Assembly: GCA_033980235.1 (NCBI GenBank)
Contig: CM067066.1
Span: 31,267,180-31,331,179 of the forward strand
Direction of reading: 5' to 3'
DNA: 64,000 bases
From: Diadema setosum
Taxonomy: Eukaryota > Echinodermata > Echinoidea > Diadematoida > Diadematidae
Under the pieces are notes generated by a model. It searched no databases. It worked only from the letters and a program-made list of their open reading frames with translations, and had not been told where the DNA came from. Below, one piece after another: positions 47,701-53,795 of this stretch. Made by a program: the position numbers and the translations under genes. Each line of letters starts with the position of its first letter. The stretch's first letter is position 1.

Positions 47701-49893
47701 AATGTTGCCTAAAACTTGAATCAGTTGGGGAGATCATACCATAGGAGATTCAAGATGAAAGCTCGCCAGCAAATCACTTAAGGTTGGTAGAAGCCTGATC
47801 TCCTAATGAATGATAATGTGCGTACTTCCAACATATCTTGCTTGATAGAGAGGAGTATTGTAAATGAGTGTTTGGCTCAAGGGAACAAGTGCTAATATTG
47901 CAGGGTTCAAACCATGGACCTTTAGAGTAAACGTGCAGAACAAAATACAACACAACACTATAGGTTATGACCAACATTACATTTGAGTTTTCTCACTCAA
48001 ACAACTATTGATTTGCTGTCTTCGTTCTCTGCTTTTATTCCAACACAGCTTACTTCACAAAAAATAACCTCAAATATAAATCTCACCATCTCTGTCTTCA
48101 TCCCTGACATCAAGATAAAGATACTCCAGTCCATAGCCTTTCTTTGGGTCTTCAATACCTTGTAACCTTGACAGCAGTGTTGTCTTCCCAGTCTCATCCT
48201 CACCTTCACAGTATAAGAGAAAAAAAGTTTTCTTCAGTCACGTTTTTAAGTGCAGGCAAACATAGGATTCCAAATAGAAACAAGTTCAGTGCATACTGGG
48301 GTGCCAGTTGGTCATTCATCATATTGCTGCAACTCTAAAACATTAACATTTGTGGTCATAATGCTATACCAGCAAAAGAAATTAGATGTCTGTGTATTGT
48401 CTCATGGTTTGCTTTTTACATTCCATCCTTGTGCTGGTTCAATGTACACCAATTTTACAGATTATCAAATTGAGCAAAGGGGCAATAAAGTATTTTTTTC
48501 TTTGAAATGCCCTGGCACAAAAATTAGTTTGCCAGTGCAGCTTTGTAATGTAACCTTAACTTGTTGGAACGCCCTTAATTCAATTCCTTGCAGTACTGAA
48601 GAAAGAAATGTATGCATGTGTACCTACATCGCATTCATGTCGGGATCAGAGTTAATGTTTTCGCATGTTTTTACATTTGTGAATAGCACACGACTCATGA
48701 ACTTTGGGAAAATAAAAACCCCATGAAATATATGGCATAAGTAAAAGTCGGTATATTATACCAGGCTACCTGCCTATCTCACCATTATCAACTAATGGGC
48801 CAAGGGCAAGGCCATGCACTTAAATACTTAATTACACTCATCACAATAATCGGGAGTTCACGTGATCGGAGTTGCACTTGCACCACAAAGTGCAGCTCCG
48901 ATGGCGTGAACTCCCAATTATTAATAAAAATGGCCGTCGGTGAAAGACGATGTACCGTTCGCACATGCTGTATGTAGAAAACAAACCTTCATTTTCGGTA
49001 CCGGTAAGTTGTGAATTGTGTAACGTTAGACCTTATGTCAATATCATTAAATTACATACAATTTGTAGAAATAAAGTTTAATGAAGATTGTCTTTAATGA
49101 GCTTAAGGTGACAAAAACAACGTCAAGTGATTTCTCCTTCTAGACTATCAAAACTAGCGCTATCAAAACTCAACGTGTTTTCCGTGTTCGCTCTGTTATT
49201 GTGCACTATCCTGGTACAGCCCTGTCACTCTTTTAATCAGTTTTATAGCGACTGGGCTGTGTATAGTACTGTCACTGTTCCGTACTGTTACTGTTAAGCG
49301 TTGTCAGGAGTTTAGTGAATAGTAAATGTTTAAATCTTAAACTACAAAATGACTACTGACCACTGTAAATCACATAATGTTTCACGATCTACTATCACAG
49401 TCACACACTCACTGTCACTCAAAAAGTGTCAGGAATTTTTATTCTAATTTGAAGGCCTGCTGCATGCTGTTCATATCATTTAATTTAAAGTTTACAACAT
49501 AAAAACATCTAGGGAGTTTGCTTGCTCTACATTGTCAATTATCAACGAATCACTGCAAAAATGTAGCTTTTTGAAATTGTGGAGTCCCATAGCATTTTAA
49601 AGAGTTAAACCCTGTCAGTGTCAAAGTGAATGAATGATAAAACGGGGAGGGCAACTCACCCAACACCAATATGGATTTACACGACGGTAACTTCGAGCTC
49701 GAATGTGAGGAGACTTCGCTCAATATGGTGGACCTGAAAGAAGAAAAGATAGCAATTAGATCCAAATTTCACACCATAGAAGATTGGAATCGGTCTTACG
49801 GAATAGTACTCACCATAAATTCTGGGATTCGTCGTCATCATTTTCCCTTTCCGCTGACGCTGCCATCGCCGATTTCTCCCCTATGGGCGCCAT
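6762..49893 (-). CDS. DYNC1LI: Cytoplasmic dynein 1 light intermediate chain, complete 12-exon gene
   Basis: This subunit of the dynein-1 motor binds the heavy-chain tail through a Ras/RagA-like G domain and recruits cargo adaptors through its C-terminus. The CDS joins, on the minus strand, 49893-49814, 49733-49660, 48203-48087, 47435-47205, 26637-26456, 14275-14182, 13141-13006, 11185-11074, 10347-10249, 9532-9428, 8497-8386 and 6865-6762: 1446 nt, 481 residues, every junction GT..AG and in phase. I see QNLW near residue 27, Walker A GEDETGKT at 52-59, VDMSRPW and DSLQKW in exon 4, VVLPLG..LTHNLG in exon 5, [11 protein letters not shown] in exon 6, [10 protein letters not shown] in exon 9, and the adaptor helix [15 protein letters not shown] at 421-435. 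Human LIC1 and LIC2 are 523 and 492 residues, so the length is normal. The single-gene symbol follows the family; I cannot tell LI1 from LI2. No frameshift or missing motif is seen. Confidence 0.96.
6866..8385 (-). other. Dynein LIC intron 11
   Basis: A poly(C) run near 7080 and a (TC)n run near 7367-7381; otherwise nothing recognised. Confidence 0.85.
8386..8497 (-). CDS. DYNC1LI: Dynein LIC exon 11 (adaptor-binding helix 1)
   Basis: It encodes residues 411-447. [15 protein letters not shown] at 421-435 is the helix that docks into the hydrophobic clefts of Hook, BICD and Spindly adaptors; the key FF pair is at 427-428. It is followed by a Ser/Pro/Gly stretch. The acceptor is gtggcag/ATCG and the donor ACAG/gtaagt. 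Confidence 0.97.
8498..9427 (-). other. Dynein LIC intron 10
   Basis: Contains the MITE at 8991-9114 and a poly(A) run near 9315. Confidence 0.85.
8991..9114. mobile_element. Short MITE, CCAGGATCCCGTTTTAT family
   Basis: Left end CCAGGATCCCGTTTTAT pairs with the inverted right end CCTGGGCCCTGTTTTAT, followed by inverted TAAAATCGATTTTAA and TAGAATTGATTATAA. No duplication is seen. Its GGGCCC-bearing end resembles the 9798 MITE, so it may be a related subfamily. Confidence 0.6.
9428..9532 (-). CDS. DYNC1LI: Dynein LIC exon 10 (phospho-rich linker)
   Basis: It encodes residues 376-410 of the disordered linker, with proline-directed sites RTP at 387-389, SP at 401-402 and TP at 404-405. [10 protein letters not shown] parallels NVASVSPIPAG of human LIC1, a region phosphorylated in mitosis. 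The acceptor is ttcacag/GAAG and the donor ACGAAA/gtgagt. Confidence 0.95.
9533..10248 (-). other. Dynein LIC intron 9
   Basis: Contains the MITE at 9798-9958 and a short (CTACCA)n run near 10003-10026. Confidence 0.85.
9798..9958. mobile_element. GGGCCCATTTCAT-type MITE, copy 1
   Basis: Ends CCAGGACCCTGTTTCAT and, inverted, CCTGGGCCCATTTCAT. Inner arms CAACTCTTGCTGGAAT and ATTCCAGCAAGAGTTG are inverted, and the centre contains CCAATCAGGAAGCTGGATTC. It lies in intron 9 of the dynein gene. Confidence 0.75.
10249..10347 (-). CDS. DYNC1LI: Dynein LIC exon 9
   Basis: It encodes residues 343-375: [19 protein letters not shown], then [24 protein letters not shown] is nearly invariant in the family and closes the G domain. 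The acceptor is ttttag/TTGCTT and the donor GCTGGG/gtaagt; the exon is phase 0 at both ends. Confidence 0.96.
10348..11073 (-). other. Dynein LIC intron 8
   Basis: No repeat or gene recognised. Confidence 0.85.
11074..11185 (-). CDS. DYNC1LI: Dynein LIC exon 8
   Basis: It encodes residues 306-342: [17 protein letters not shown], then [17 protein letters not shown], matching the PAGWDNDKKIGILHEN and IITKPPVR blocks of vertebrate LIC. The acceptor is tttacag/GCCTTC and the donor AGGCGG/gtgagt. Confidence 0.96.
11186..13005 (-). other. Dynein LIC intron 7
   Basis: Contains the truncated TTAA-type MITE at 11424-11789; nothing else recognised. Confidence 0.85.
11424..11789. mobile_element. TTAA-type palindromic MITE, copy 1 (5'-truncated)
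   Basis: Near-colinear with the copy at 16402: CAGAAACCACTCTATGA, GTATCAAAAGTTTATTT, GGTGAAACAAAGAGATCC and CTGTACAGTCCCTT all recur in order. The first about 20 bp, including the TTTAAAGGG end, is missing. It lies in intron 7 of the dynein gene. Confidence 0.75.
13006..13141 (-). CDS. DYNC1LI: Dynein LIC exon 7
   Basis: It encodes residues 261-304: [14 protein letters not shown], then [13 protein letters not shown] and [11 protein letters not shown]. The acceptor is tctccag/ATGGTG; a decoy AG lies about 30 bp further in but would delete the conserved GAALFYVS strand. The donor is TTTGT/gtaagt. Confidence 0.95.
13142..14181 (-). other. Dynein LIC intron 6
   Basis: Contains the tRNA-derived SINE at 13826-14075; the SINE is antisense to the gene. 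Confidence 0.85.
13826..14075 (+). mobile_element. tRNA-derived SINE
   Basis: A-box TAGCATAGTGG at 13835-13845 matches the RNA polymerase III consensus. The B-box-like AGTTTGAATCC at 13878-13888 has two mismatches to GGTTCGANTCC, and the 43-bp spacing is tRNA-like. An unrelated body with CCCAGGTGTATAAATGGGTA and an ATC/ATT-rich tail follow. It lies in intron 6 of the dynein gene. The insertion duplication was not found. Confidence 0.65.
14182..14275 (-). CDS. DYNC1LI: Dynein LIC exon 6
   Basis: It encodes residues 229-259: [17 protein letters not shown] followed by [14 protein letters not shown]. With the preceding TK this forms TKSDA, the counterpart of TKCDA in vertebrate LIC. The acceptor is tttacag/AGTG and the donor CAATT/gtatcc. 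Confidence 0.96.
15724..18640. repeat. Left inverted arm of the 10.5-kb element
   Basis: The arm starts CTACAGTGCCGCTCA and includes a CpG-rich tip, the palindrome ACACATGTACGTACATGTGT at about 16058, a CCGG run at about 16102-16117, and a nested TTAA-flanked MITE at 16402. Its inner limit near 18640 is approximate. Confidence 0.7.
16402..16795. mobile_element. TTAA-flanked palindromic MITE, copy 2 (nested)
   Basis: It begins TTTAAAGGG..GTACAG and ends CTGTACAGTCCCTTTAAA. Inside, TTTATTTGATGAAAATCGG is repeated inverted as ATTTTCATCAAATAAA about 130 bp away, so most of the element can fold back. TTAA borders both ends, as with Kolobok- or piggyBac-type insertion. It sits inside the left arm of the 10.5-kb element and is therefore younger. 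Confidence 0.75.
19430..19670 (+). repeat. Dispersed direct repeat, unit 1 (partner about 22650-22870)
   Basis: Both places share CATGCGATTATTAAAT, then ATCTTATTGGAACAAA, CTTGTGCATAG and GATGCAT in the same order and orientation, about 3.2 kb apart. Neither has an intact long ORF. Confidence 0.6.
20172..20545 (+). repeat. Tandem about 200-bp repeat inside the 10.5-kb element
   Basis: Two adjacent units, offset about 198 bp, share CATTGTCAAGGCG, an AACAGGGCCGAYGATTTTGC block and GGTCCATGA near their ends. A third, more diverged unit is at about 19690-19830. The second unit holds palindromic insertion copy 1 and the first is the empty site. Confidence 0.7.
20461..20491. mobile_element. Ultra-short palindromic insertion, copy 1 (31 bp)
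   Basis: Thirteen-base perfect inverted arms (CAGGGAGGTGGAA / TTCCACCTCCCTG) surround a 5-nt spacer. The perfect direct repeat ATTCGAC flanks it at 20454-20460 and 20492-20498. The host sequence is a tandem repeat whose neighbouring unit at 20251-20274 lacks the insertion, giving a paralogous empty site. Confidence 0.85.
21947..21971. mobile_element. Ultra-short palindromic insertion, copy 2 (25 bp)
   Basis: Twelve-base arms CAGGGAGGTGAG / CTCACCTCCCTG around a single central base. The perfect 7-bp direct repeat ATTAATC flanks it at 21940-21946 and 21972-21978. It is the shortest copy. Confidence 0.85.
23026..23061. mobile_element. Ultra-short palindromic insertion, copy 3 (36 bp)
   Basis: Sixteen-base perfect arms CAGGGAGGTGGAAGAG / CTCTTCCACCTCCCTG around a 4-nt spacer. 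The direct repeat CACAGAG flanks it at 23019-23025 and 23062-23068. Confidence 0.85.
23930..26196. repeat. Right inverted arm of the 10.5-kb element
   Basis: Reverse-complement homologue of the left arm, without the nested MITE. At 25190-25265 it carries a short internal duplication (TACTAACATTCTTTTTGAA repeated). A partial third copy in the opposite orientation lies just inside at about 23560-23880. Confidence 0.7.
26456..26637 (-). CDS. DYNC1LI: Dynein LIC exon 5
   Basis: It encodes residues 169-228: [10 protein letters not shown], a Ser/Thr/Gln-rich variable loop, then [19 protein letters not shown] and VPIVVVVTK, the strand preceding the base-recognition motif. The acceptor is cctgcag/TGGTCC and the donor ACCAAG/gtatgt, ending in phase 0. 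The exon stands alone between two giant introns, only about 260 bp from the end of the 10.5-kb inverted-repeat element. Confidence 0.96.
26778..26802 (+). repeat. Poly(G) tract
   Basis: Eighteen Gs, one A, then six Gs. It is one of the longest of many poly(G)/poly(C) runs here (others near 3751, 7080, 22517, 27469, 29229, 45652, 57403, 59961, 60998 and 61589). Confidence 0.95.
27341..27789 (+). repeat. Tandem duplication, two about 234-bp units
   Basis: GCAATAATTGRCAATGAGC recurs 234 bp apart, as do CCTGAACCTTCAGTTTCTAT, a poly(G) tract and CCAAGAGGTATAACCTTCAC. The two units differ in poly(G) length and a few substitutions. Confidence 0.8.
28360..29137. mobile_element. 778-bp DNA element with TA duplication and GTAACGTTAC motifs
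   Basis: The termini are TGGGCAATTCCGCGGTTAG and, inverted, TGGGCAATTCCGCAGTTAG, with TA on both sides. GGTTAGTAACGTTAC occurs at 28373, 28551, 28739 and 28754, the last two abutting. The core GTAACGTTAC is a perfect palindrome. The element is non-coding and lies in intron 4 of the dynein gene. Confidence 0.78.
32731..32769 (+). repeat. Poly(T) tract, about 39 bp
   Basis: Uninterrupted T run; possibly the poly(A) tail of an old minus-strand retroposon, but no body is recognised beside it. Confidence 0.9.
33327..36626. mobile_element. 3.3-kb non-autonomous DNA element with TTA duplication (Harbinger-like)
   Basis: Terminal inverted repeats start TGCAGCTGTCATTTGTATGA, followed by CGCACCTCTTGACCCCCGGGA, nearly identical at both ends. 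TTA flanks both sides (33324-33326; 36627-36629), matching the TWA duplication of PIF/Harbinger elements. About 200 bp inside each end is studded with TGACGCAC/GTGCGTCA motifs. The interior includes a perfect palindrome CTCGCGATCGCGAG near 33574 and no recognisable transposase. Confidence 0.75.
37458..38560 (+). repeat. Left-arm tandem array (about 165-bp units)
   Basis: Unit starts (GATGGTTTTA or GATAGTTTTA) fall near 37458, 37619, 37780, 37957, 38129 and 38290, a spacing of 161-177 bp. Units degrade towards the centre. Confidence 0.85.
39960..41640 (-). repeat. Right-arm tandem array, inverted (about 165-bp units)
   Basis: The same unit in reverse complement: GGCGGCCATCTTGAATATC, then ATGCAAGAGTYGCATCA, GATTCGGATTCAGC, and GTAAAACCATCAATTG, repeated about nine times. 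It is longer than the left array, so the two arms have expanded independently. Confidence 0.85.
42501..43858. mobile_element. 1.36-kb DNA element with TA duplication
   Basis: Terminal inverted repeats TGTGACCSGCGACAACGG then TTTCAGGCAAAAGTCG, about 34 bp, with TA at 42499-42500 and 43859-43860. This fits Tc1/mariner-type insertion. The short frames inside show no transposase motif, so it looks non-autonomous. Confidence 0.78.
45925..45985 (-). repeat. Possible LINE 3' tail
   Basis: On the minus strand, GGCAATAAACCTGATCAATT runs into repeated TTTCAA units, the look of a non-LTR 3' end. No reverse-transcriptase frame is present nearby. Confidence 0.25.
46530..46602 (+). mobile_element. SINE-like 3' end with (ATT)n tail
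   Basis: GCGCTTAGAAACGTCAGTAT, then AAGCGCCATATAAATGCAA followed by about eight ATT units. This tail form is common in invertebrate SINEs. The 5' part was not delimited; homology could start near 46420. Confidence 0.5.
46608..46815 (+). repeat. Probable retroposon fragment downstream of the (ATT)n tail
   Basis: It contains CCTTGGATAGGACATAAAATG, then CATGCACGTAAAAGATCCC and GTGTTAAACCCGGTGAAGTGG, wording typical of dispersed SINE/LINE tails in marine invertebrates. No ORF. The family is not identified. Confidence 0.35.
47205..47435 (-). CDS. DYNC1LI: Dynein LIC exon 4
   Basis: The longest exon, residues 92-167. It contains RCGVWIL, then [12 protein letters not shown], the strand and switch region (VDMSKPW in vertebrates), then DSLQKW and an amphipathic helix ending [13 protein letters not shown]. 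The acceptor is cccttcag/ATAC and the donor AAAGAT/gtgagt. It is followed by the 20.6-kb intron 4. Confidence 0.97.
47436..48086 (-). other. Dynein LIC intron 3
   Basis: Unique AT-rich sequence; nothing recognised. Confidence 0.85.
48087..48203 (-). CDS. DYNC1LI: Dynein LIC exon 3 (Walker A)
   Basis: It encodes residues 53-90. With the split Gly52 it contains the P-loop GEDETGKTT, followed by [14 protein letters not shown] and [16 protein letters not shown]. The family motif is GxxxxGK[ST], so the nucleotide-binding loop is intact. The acceptor is ctgtgaag/GTGAGG and the donor GATG/gtgaga. Confidence 0.96.
48204..49659 (-). other. Dynein LIC intron 2
   Basis: Contains the 78-bp hairpin at 48845-48922; otherwise no repeat or gene. 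Confidence 0.85.
48845..48922. repeat. 78-bp hairpin in intron 2 of the dynein gene
   Basis: AATAATCGGGAGTTCACG..ATCGGAGTTGCACT pairs with AGTGCAGCTCCGAT..CGTGAACTCCCAATTATT around a loop of about 10 nt, with few mismatches. It could be a tiny MITE or a structured RNA; nothing in the sequence distinguishes these. Confidence 0.6.
49660..49733 (-). CDS. DYNC1LI: Dynein LIC exon 2
   Basis: It encodes residues 28-51, a Ser-rich stretch ending [12 protein letters not shown], equivalent to the first strand of the G domain leading into the P-loop. The acceptor is ctttcag/GTCC and the donor TTGG/gtgagt. Intron 1 upstream is only 80 bp. Confidence 0.95.
49814..49893 (-). CDS. DYNC1LI: Dynein LIC exon 1 (start exon)
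   Basis: It encodes residues 1-26 plus two bases of Trp27, an acidic leader ending DDDESQNLW, which matches the DDEDGQNLW region of vertebrate LICs. The donor is TTATG/gtgagt. The chosen ATG sits in CAACATGGCGCC, with A at -3 and G at +4. A second in-frame ATG at 49914-49912 would add seven residues, and an in-frame TGA lies upstream of that. Confidence 0.9.
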
Positions 49894-49970
49894 GTTGGAA
49901 GAATAGAGACGCATGCTCAGAAACAGTTCTCATATCATCAGGCTCCTGGTGCCGTGACGTCACGGGCCCT
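49890..49970 (-). promoter_or_regulatory. Dynein LIC promoter-proximal region: CRE palindrome and TISU-like start
   Basis: A full CRE palindrome, TGACGTCA at 49955-49962 within the larger symmetric CCGTGACGTCACGG, lies about 62-70 bp upstream of the start codon. The start context CAACATGGCGCC differs at one position from the TISU consensus SAASATGGCGGC, which combines a YY1 site with the initiator of very short 5'UTRs. No TATA box is evident. Function is inferred from motif matches and position only; the transcription start is unknown. Confidence 0.5.
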
Positions 49971-50548
49971 GCCTTATGTTGTATCGAATACGGTATGGGT
50001 ATCCCTTGATCGGTTAGGGAGTGTGTAAGCCATTGAACTAAATGATACGCCTTCAGATTTTTCAGCAGACTGCGTCGGTTATTGATTGATCCGCTATACC
50101 GGTTTTGGCATTTAGAATGAATCTCTGTGCTTTTGTATCGATAACTGGTTCTACTAGGAGGGTAGAAAGGGGGATGGAAAAGGAAAACTAGGGGTAGGGA
50201 AGAGGAAAGAATCGAAGGTATTTCTCTGGCTGGCTGTGTATAGAACTCCGTTTTTATCAGTGCATACATTGTCTCAGGTCAACCGGGTCAACCAAACGCT
50301 TTTTATAGCAACTTTCCTTTGGATATATCAGATTGTGTACTTGTTTGATTCAACTATTTTCATAGAGGCCGACTTGAACTTGTTGTGAAATTGCACTTGA
50401 TTCCCTAAACAGTTGTTGTTGTTGTTGTTGTTAGTTTTTTTTTTTTAAATTGACAAAGAGATCCCAGGCCCAGGGTGAGAGTGGGAGCGAAGCGACCACG
50501 AGGGCAGGGAGACGGGAGTGCATGGAAGCAGAATTATGTCCCTTGCAT

Positions 50549-50576
50549 CAGGGAGGTGAGAGGGAACACCTCCCTA
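50549..50576. mobile_element. Ultra-short palindromic insertion, copy 4 (28 bp)
   Basis: Left end CAGGGAGGTG, right end CACCTCCCTA (one mismatch to the inverted end), 8-nt spacer. The direct repeat CTTGCAT flanks it at 50542-50548 and 50577-50583. It lies in intergenic DNA 24 kb from the 10.5-kb element, so the family is not confined to that element. Confidence 0.8.
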
Positions 50577-51399
50577 CTTGCATCGGGTCCATGATGGGAG
50601 GGATGTCTTTTCAAGCTTGTAAAATTGTGCGAACTGGTGTGTGACATACCAAATATAACATTCTGAACTTCAAATGAAAATAGATTATTATTGTTTTAAG
50701 TTAAAAATGTGATTCTTTTAGTGCAGTGGAAAGTCATGTTTCGTGTTTTGAGGGCAACGGTTTTGTCAGGCGTGTGAGCGTGAGAAGTCGGACCCTGAGT
50801 CGTGAGAACTGGGGAACTGCAAACACCATGTGCTTAGAATAAGGTGTACTTAGAATTAGTTAAGGCAACTACAGACAGGAGTTTTCAATTGCAGTGCAGC
50901 AGCAAAGTAGCCTATATACTTATGCATTATAAGCAGCAGCGCAGTTGCGCTATATATCCAAAGAAACGCACAATATTAGATCATTGATTAAGCAACTAAG
51001 GATATTTGAATGCGTGTAGGTCCTACTTTTGTTCTTTAAAACTGCGAGAAGTGGTGAAAAATGAGAAAACGCAGAGATAAGAAGAAGGCCCTATATAACA
51101 GGCCACTTACTACAATGTATCAATGCAAGCTCCCGCCCAGCCTCTCTCCCTACCTTTATCTATTCGAACACACACACGCATACATGTACATAAAGATATA
51201 TCCTATTATGTGTGTGTGCGTGTGAAGATCGAATTTAAATATTTGAAAACAAATATCAATTTTTATCAATTTGAGATGTTTTAGATGGAAGCATCGGAAA
51301 AACAAAGGAAACATATCTAGAACATAAAGTAATAGTTTGAAAACATGTGATATTATTAAAACATATTTCTCGTTATGAAACAAGTGTAATATTTGTTTT

Positions 51400-51874
51400 G
51401 AGGGAGAAAGATTTGCGGTGACACCATGTGTATGTAGTCCTTAACCGGATCGTTGTTTGGCAGAAGAGCCTAGAAAGAGGAGAAATGAAGAGGGAAGCGA
51501 CATAGGGGGTTGTGAGGAGGGCAAAAAGTGAAGAGTGGGGGACAGTAATGGGCTAGAAGTTGAAGTAGTTGCACTAGTGGAGACGGTAGAGAAAGGAACA
51601 GAGAGAGTGGTAAGGAAGAATAGTGTGAGAATCAAGTAAGATGTTCGGACATCGTTAGAAGGGGAAAGAATAGAAGGGAAGAGGAAGAGGAAGGAGTTGA
51701 ATGTTGGAAAATCATGGAGATAGGGGAGAACAGTGAAGATTCATGAAACCAAGGGGATAACGAAGTCGGCGAACAGTGTGGCTATGGAATGCGGAATCAA
51801 TGGAGAAAGAACGAATAATCCCTCGAAGGAAGGGTAAGTAGAGGAGAAATGAGAATATGTTGAGAGAAGTGAGT

Positions 51875-51911
<37 letters not shown>

Positions 51912-53056
51912 GGGGGACAAAGAAAAGAAGAAGAAAAAGAACAAATTGAAATTCAAGACGTAAATTAGAGGGAGCTAGTGTGGATCCTAGAAATAAATGC
52001 TGCGGAGGAGAAAAAATATAAAATGGAGAGGAAAATTGATGACAGTTAAATCCTGAAAAGGTTCCTGTGGGAGAATTGCAAAAATGAGAAATTAAAATAA
52101 GGTTGAAATGTAGACCTGAGGAGAGAAGACAAGAGAAATAAGCTGTAAAGAGATGTGTAAATTAATACAAGTGGTCCTGAAAAAGACCGTTGGGTTGTAT
52201 GAAAGGAAGATTATTCTTCTTTCTTTTTTTTTTTTTTATTTCTTCCTTCCATACAACCCAACGGCCTTTTCAGGACCACTTGTATTAATTTTCACATCTC
52301 TTTACAGCTTATTTCTCTTGTCTTCTCTCCTCAGGTCTACATTTCAACCTTATTTTAATTTCTCATTTTTGCAATTCTCCCACAGGAACCTTTTCAGGAT
52401 TTAACTGTTATCAATTTTCCTCTCCATTTTATATTTTTTCTCCTCCGCAGCATTTATTTCTAGGATCCACACTAGCTCCCTCTAATTTACGTCTTGAATT
52501 TCAATTTGTTCTTTTTCTTCTTCTTTTCTTTGTCCCCCCCCCCACCCCCTCTCTCTCTCTCTCTCTCTCTCACTCACTTCTCTCAACATATTCTCATTTC
52601 TCCTCTACTTACCCTTCCTTCGAGGGATTATTCGTTCTTTCTCCATTGATTCCGCATTCCATAGCCACACTGTTCGTCGACTTCGTTCTTCTCTTGGTTT
52701 CATGAATCTTCACTTCTCTCTCCTATCTCCATGATTCTCCAACATTCAACTCCTTCCTCTTCCTCTTCCTCTTCCCTTCTATTTCATCTTTCCCCTTCTA
52801 ACGATGTCCGAACATCTTACTATTTGATTCTCACACTATTCTTCTTTACCACTCTCTCTGTTCCTTTCTCTACCGTCTCCACTAGTGCAACTTCAACTTC
52901 TAGCCCATTACTGTCCCCCACTCTTCACTTTTTGCCCTCCTCACAACCCCATATGTCGCTTCCCTCTTCGTTTCTCCTCTTTCTAGGCTCTTCTGCCAAA
53001 CAACGATCCGGTTAAGGACTACATACACATGGTGTCACCGCAAATCTTTCTCCCTC
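51400..53056. repeat. 1.66-kb near-perfect palindrome (811/816-bp arms, 30-nt loop)
   Basis: 51400-52210 is repeated in inverse orientation at 52241-53056 with few differences in the stretches compared (small indels and isolated substitutions). The loop is a T-rich 30 nt. The direct repeat AATATTTGTTTTG lies at 51388-51400 and 53082-53094. The Ser-rich frames in it are translation of a TTC/TCC-rich strand and are not credible genes. A transcript through it would form an about 800-bp hairpin. Confidence 0.9.
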
Positions 53057-53111
53057 ATTTACTTAAACCTTCAAACAACACAATATTTGTTTTGTTTTCA
53101 ACTCATCCGAT

Positions 53112-53174
53112 GTACCGGTATTAATTATATATCTATATATGTGTGTATGTTATATATCTATATATGTGTGTATG

Positions 53175-53224
<50 letters not shown>
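53112..53224 (+). repeat. (TA)n microsatellite with TATATGTGTGTATGT units
   Basis: Two TATATCTATATATGTGTGTA units lead into an uninterrupted TA tract of about 50 bp, just outside the right arm of the 1.66-kb palindrome. Confidence 0.9.
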
Positions 53225-53229
<5 letters not shown>

Positions 53230-53633
53230 GTATGCATTACATGGACATTATACATACCTGATTAAAGTTTCGCCTGTGGCAATACTCACTGCATAATTAT
53301 TATGCATATCCTATACTTCAATCACGATACAACTTTTTCCACACAATGTTCAAGACGACTTTAATGAATAAAATCGGACGAGCAGAATGACAAGATTTCA
53401 ATCAGTTTTCACAAAGTATTAAACACAGTGTTTTGAAAGTTACGTGTCATTTTGGGTCGATGATTGAGCAACTTCCCCCTACATCCCTTTGGAGTAACAT
53501 TTTATTATACAACAAGACCACAATTTGTATACACATGTTATTCGTTTTTATTCCAAAATCAAAACAAACAGATTAATTGAAGATTTTTGCAAAAGTGAAT
53601 CTAAAAAATTCCCTAAGTTTACAAAGACCACTT

Positions 53634-53795
53634 CTGGGACCCATTTCATAAAAAGTTGATATGATAACAACTCTTGCTGGAATGTCAATTGTCATGGTAA
53701 CAACAAGAATCCAGCTTCCTGATTGGTTGTTGCTATTGGAAGTTGCCATTCCAGCAAGAGTTGCTATATCCTAACATCTTTTGGAATTGGGCCCG
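53634..53795. mobile_element. GGGCCCATTTCAT-type MITE, copy 2
   Basis: Starts GGGACCCATTTCATAAAAAG and ends AATTGGGCCC. It has the same inverted CAACTCTTGCTGGAATG arms, with the centre AATCCAGCTTCCTGATTGG opposite in orientation to copy 1. Confidence 0.75.

Noticed and set aside
52731..53015. Ser-rich frame in the large palindrome
   Set aside because: It is low-complexity translation of a TTC/TCC-rich strand; the other arm carries an equivalent frame by symmetry and neither has a domain.
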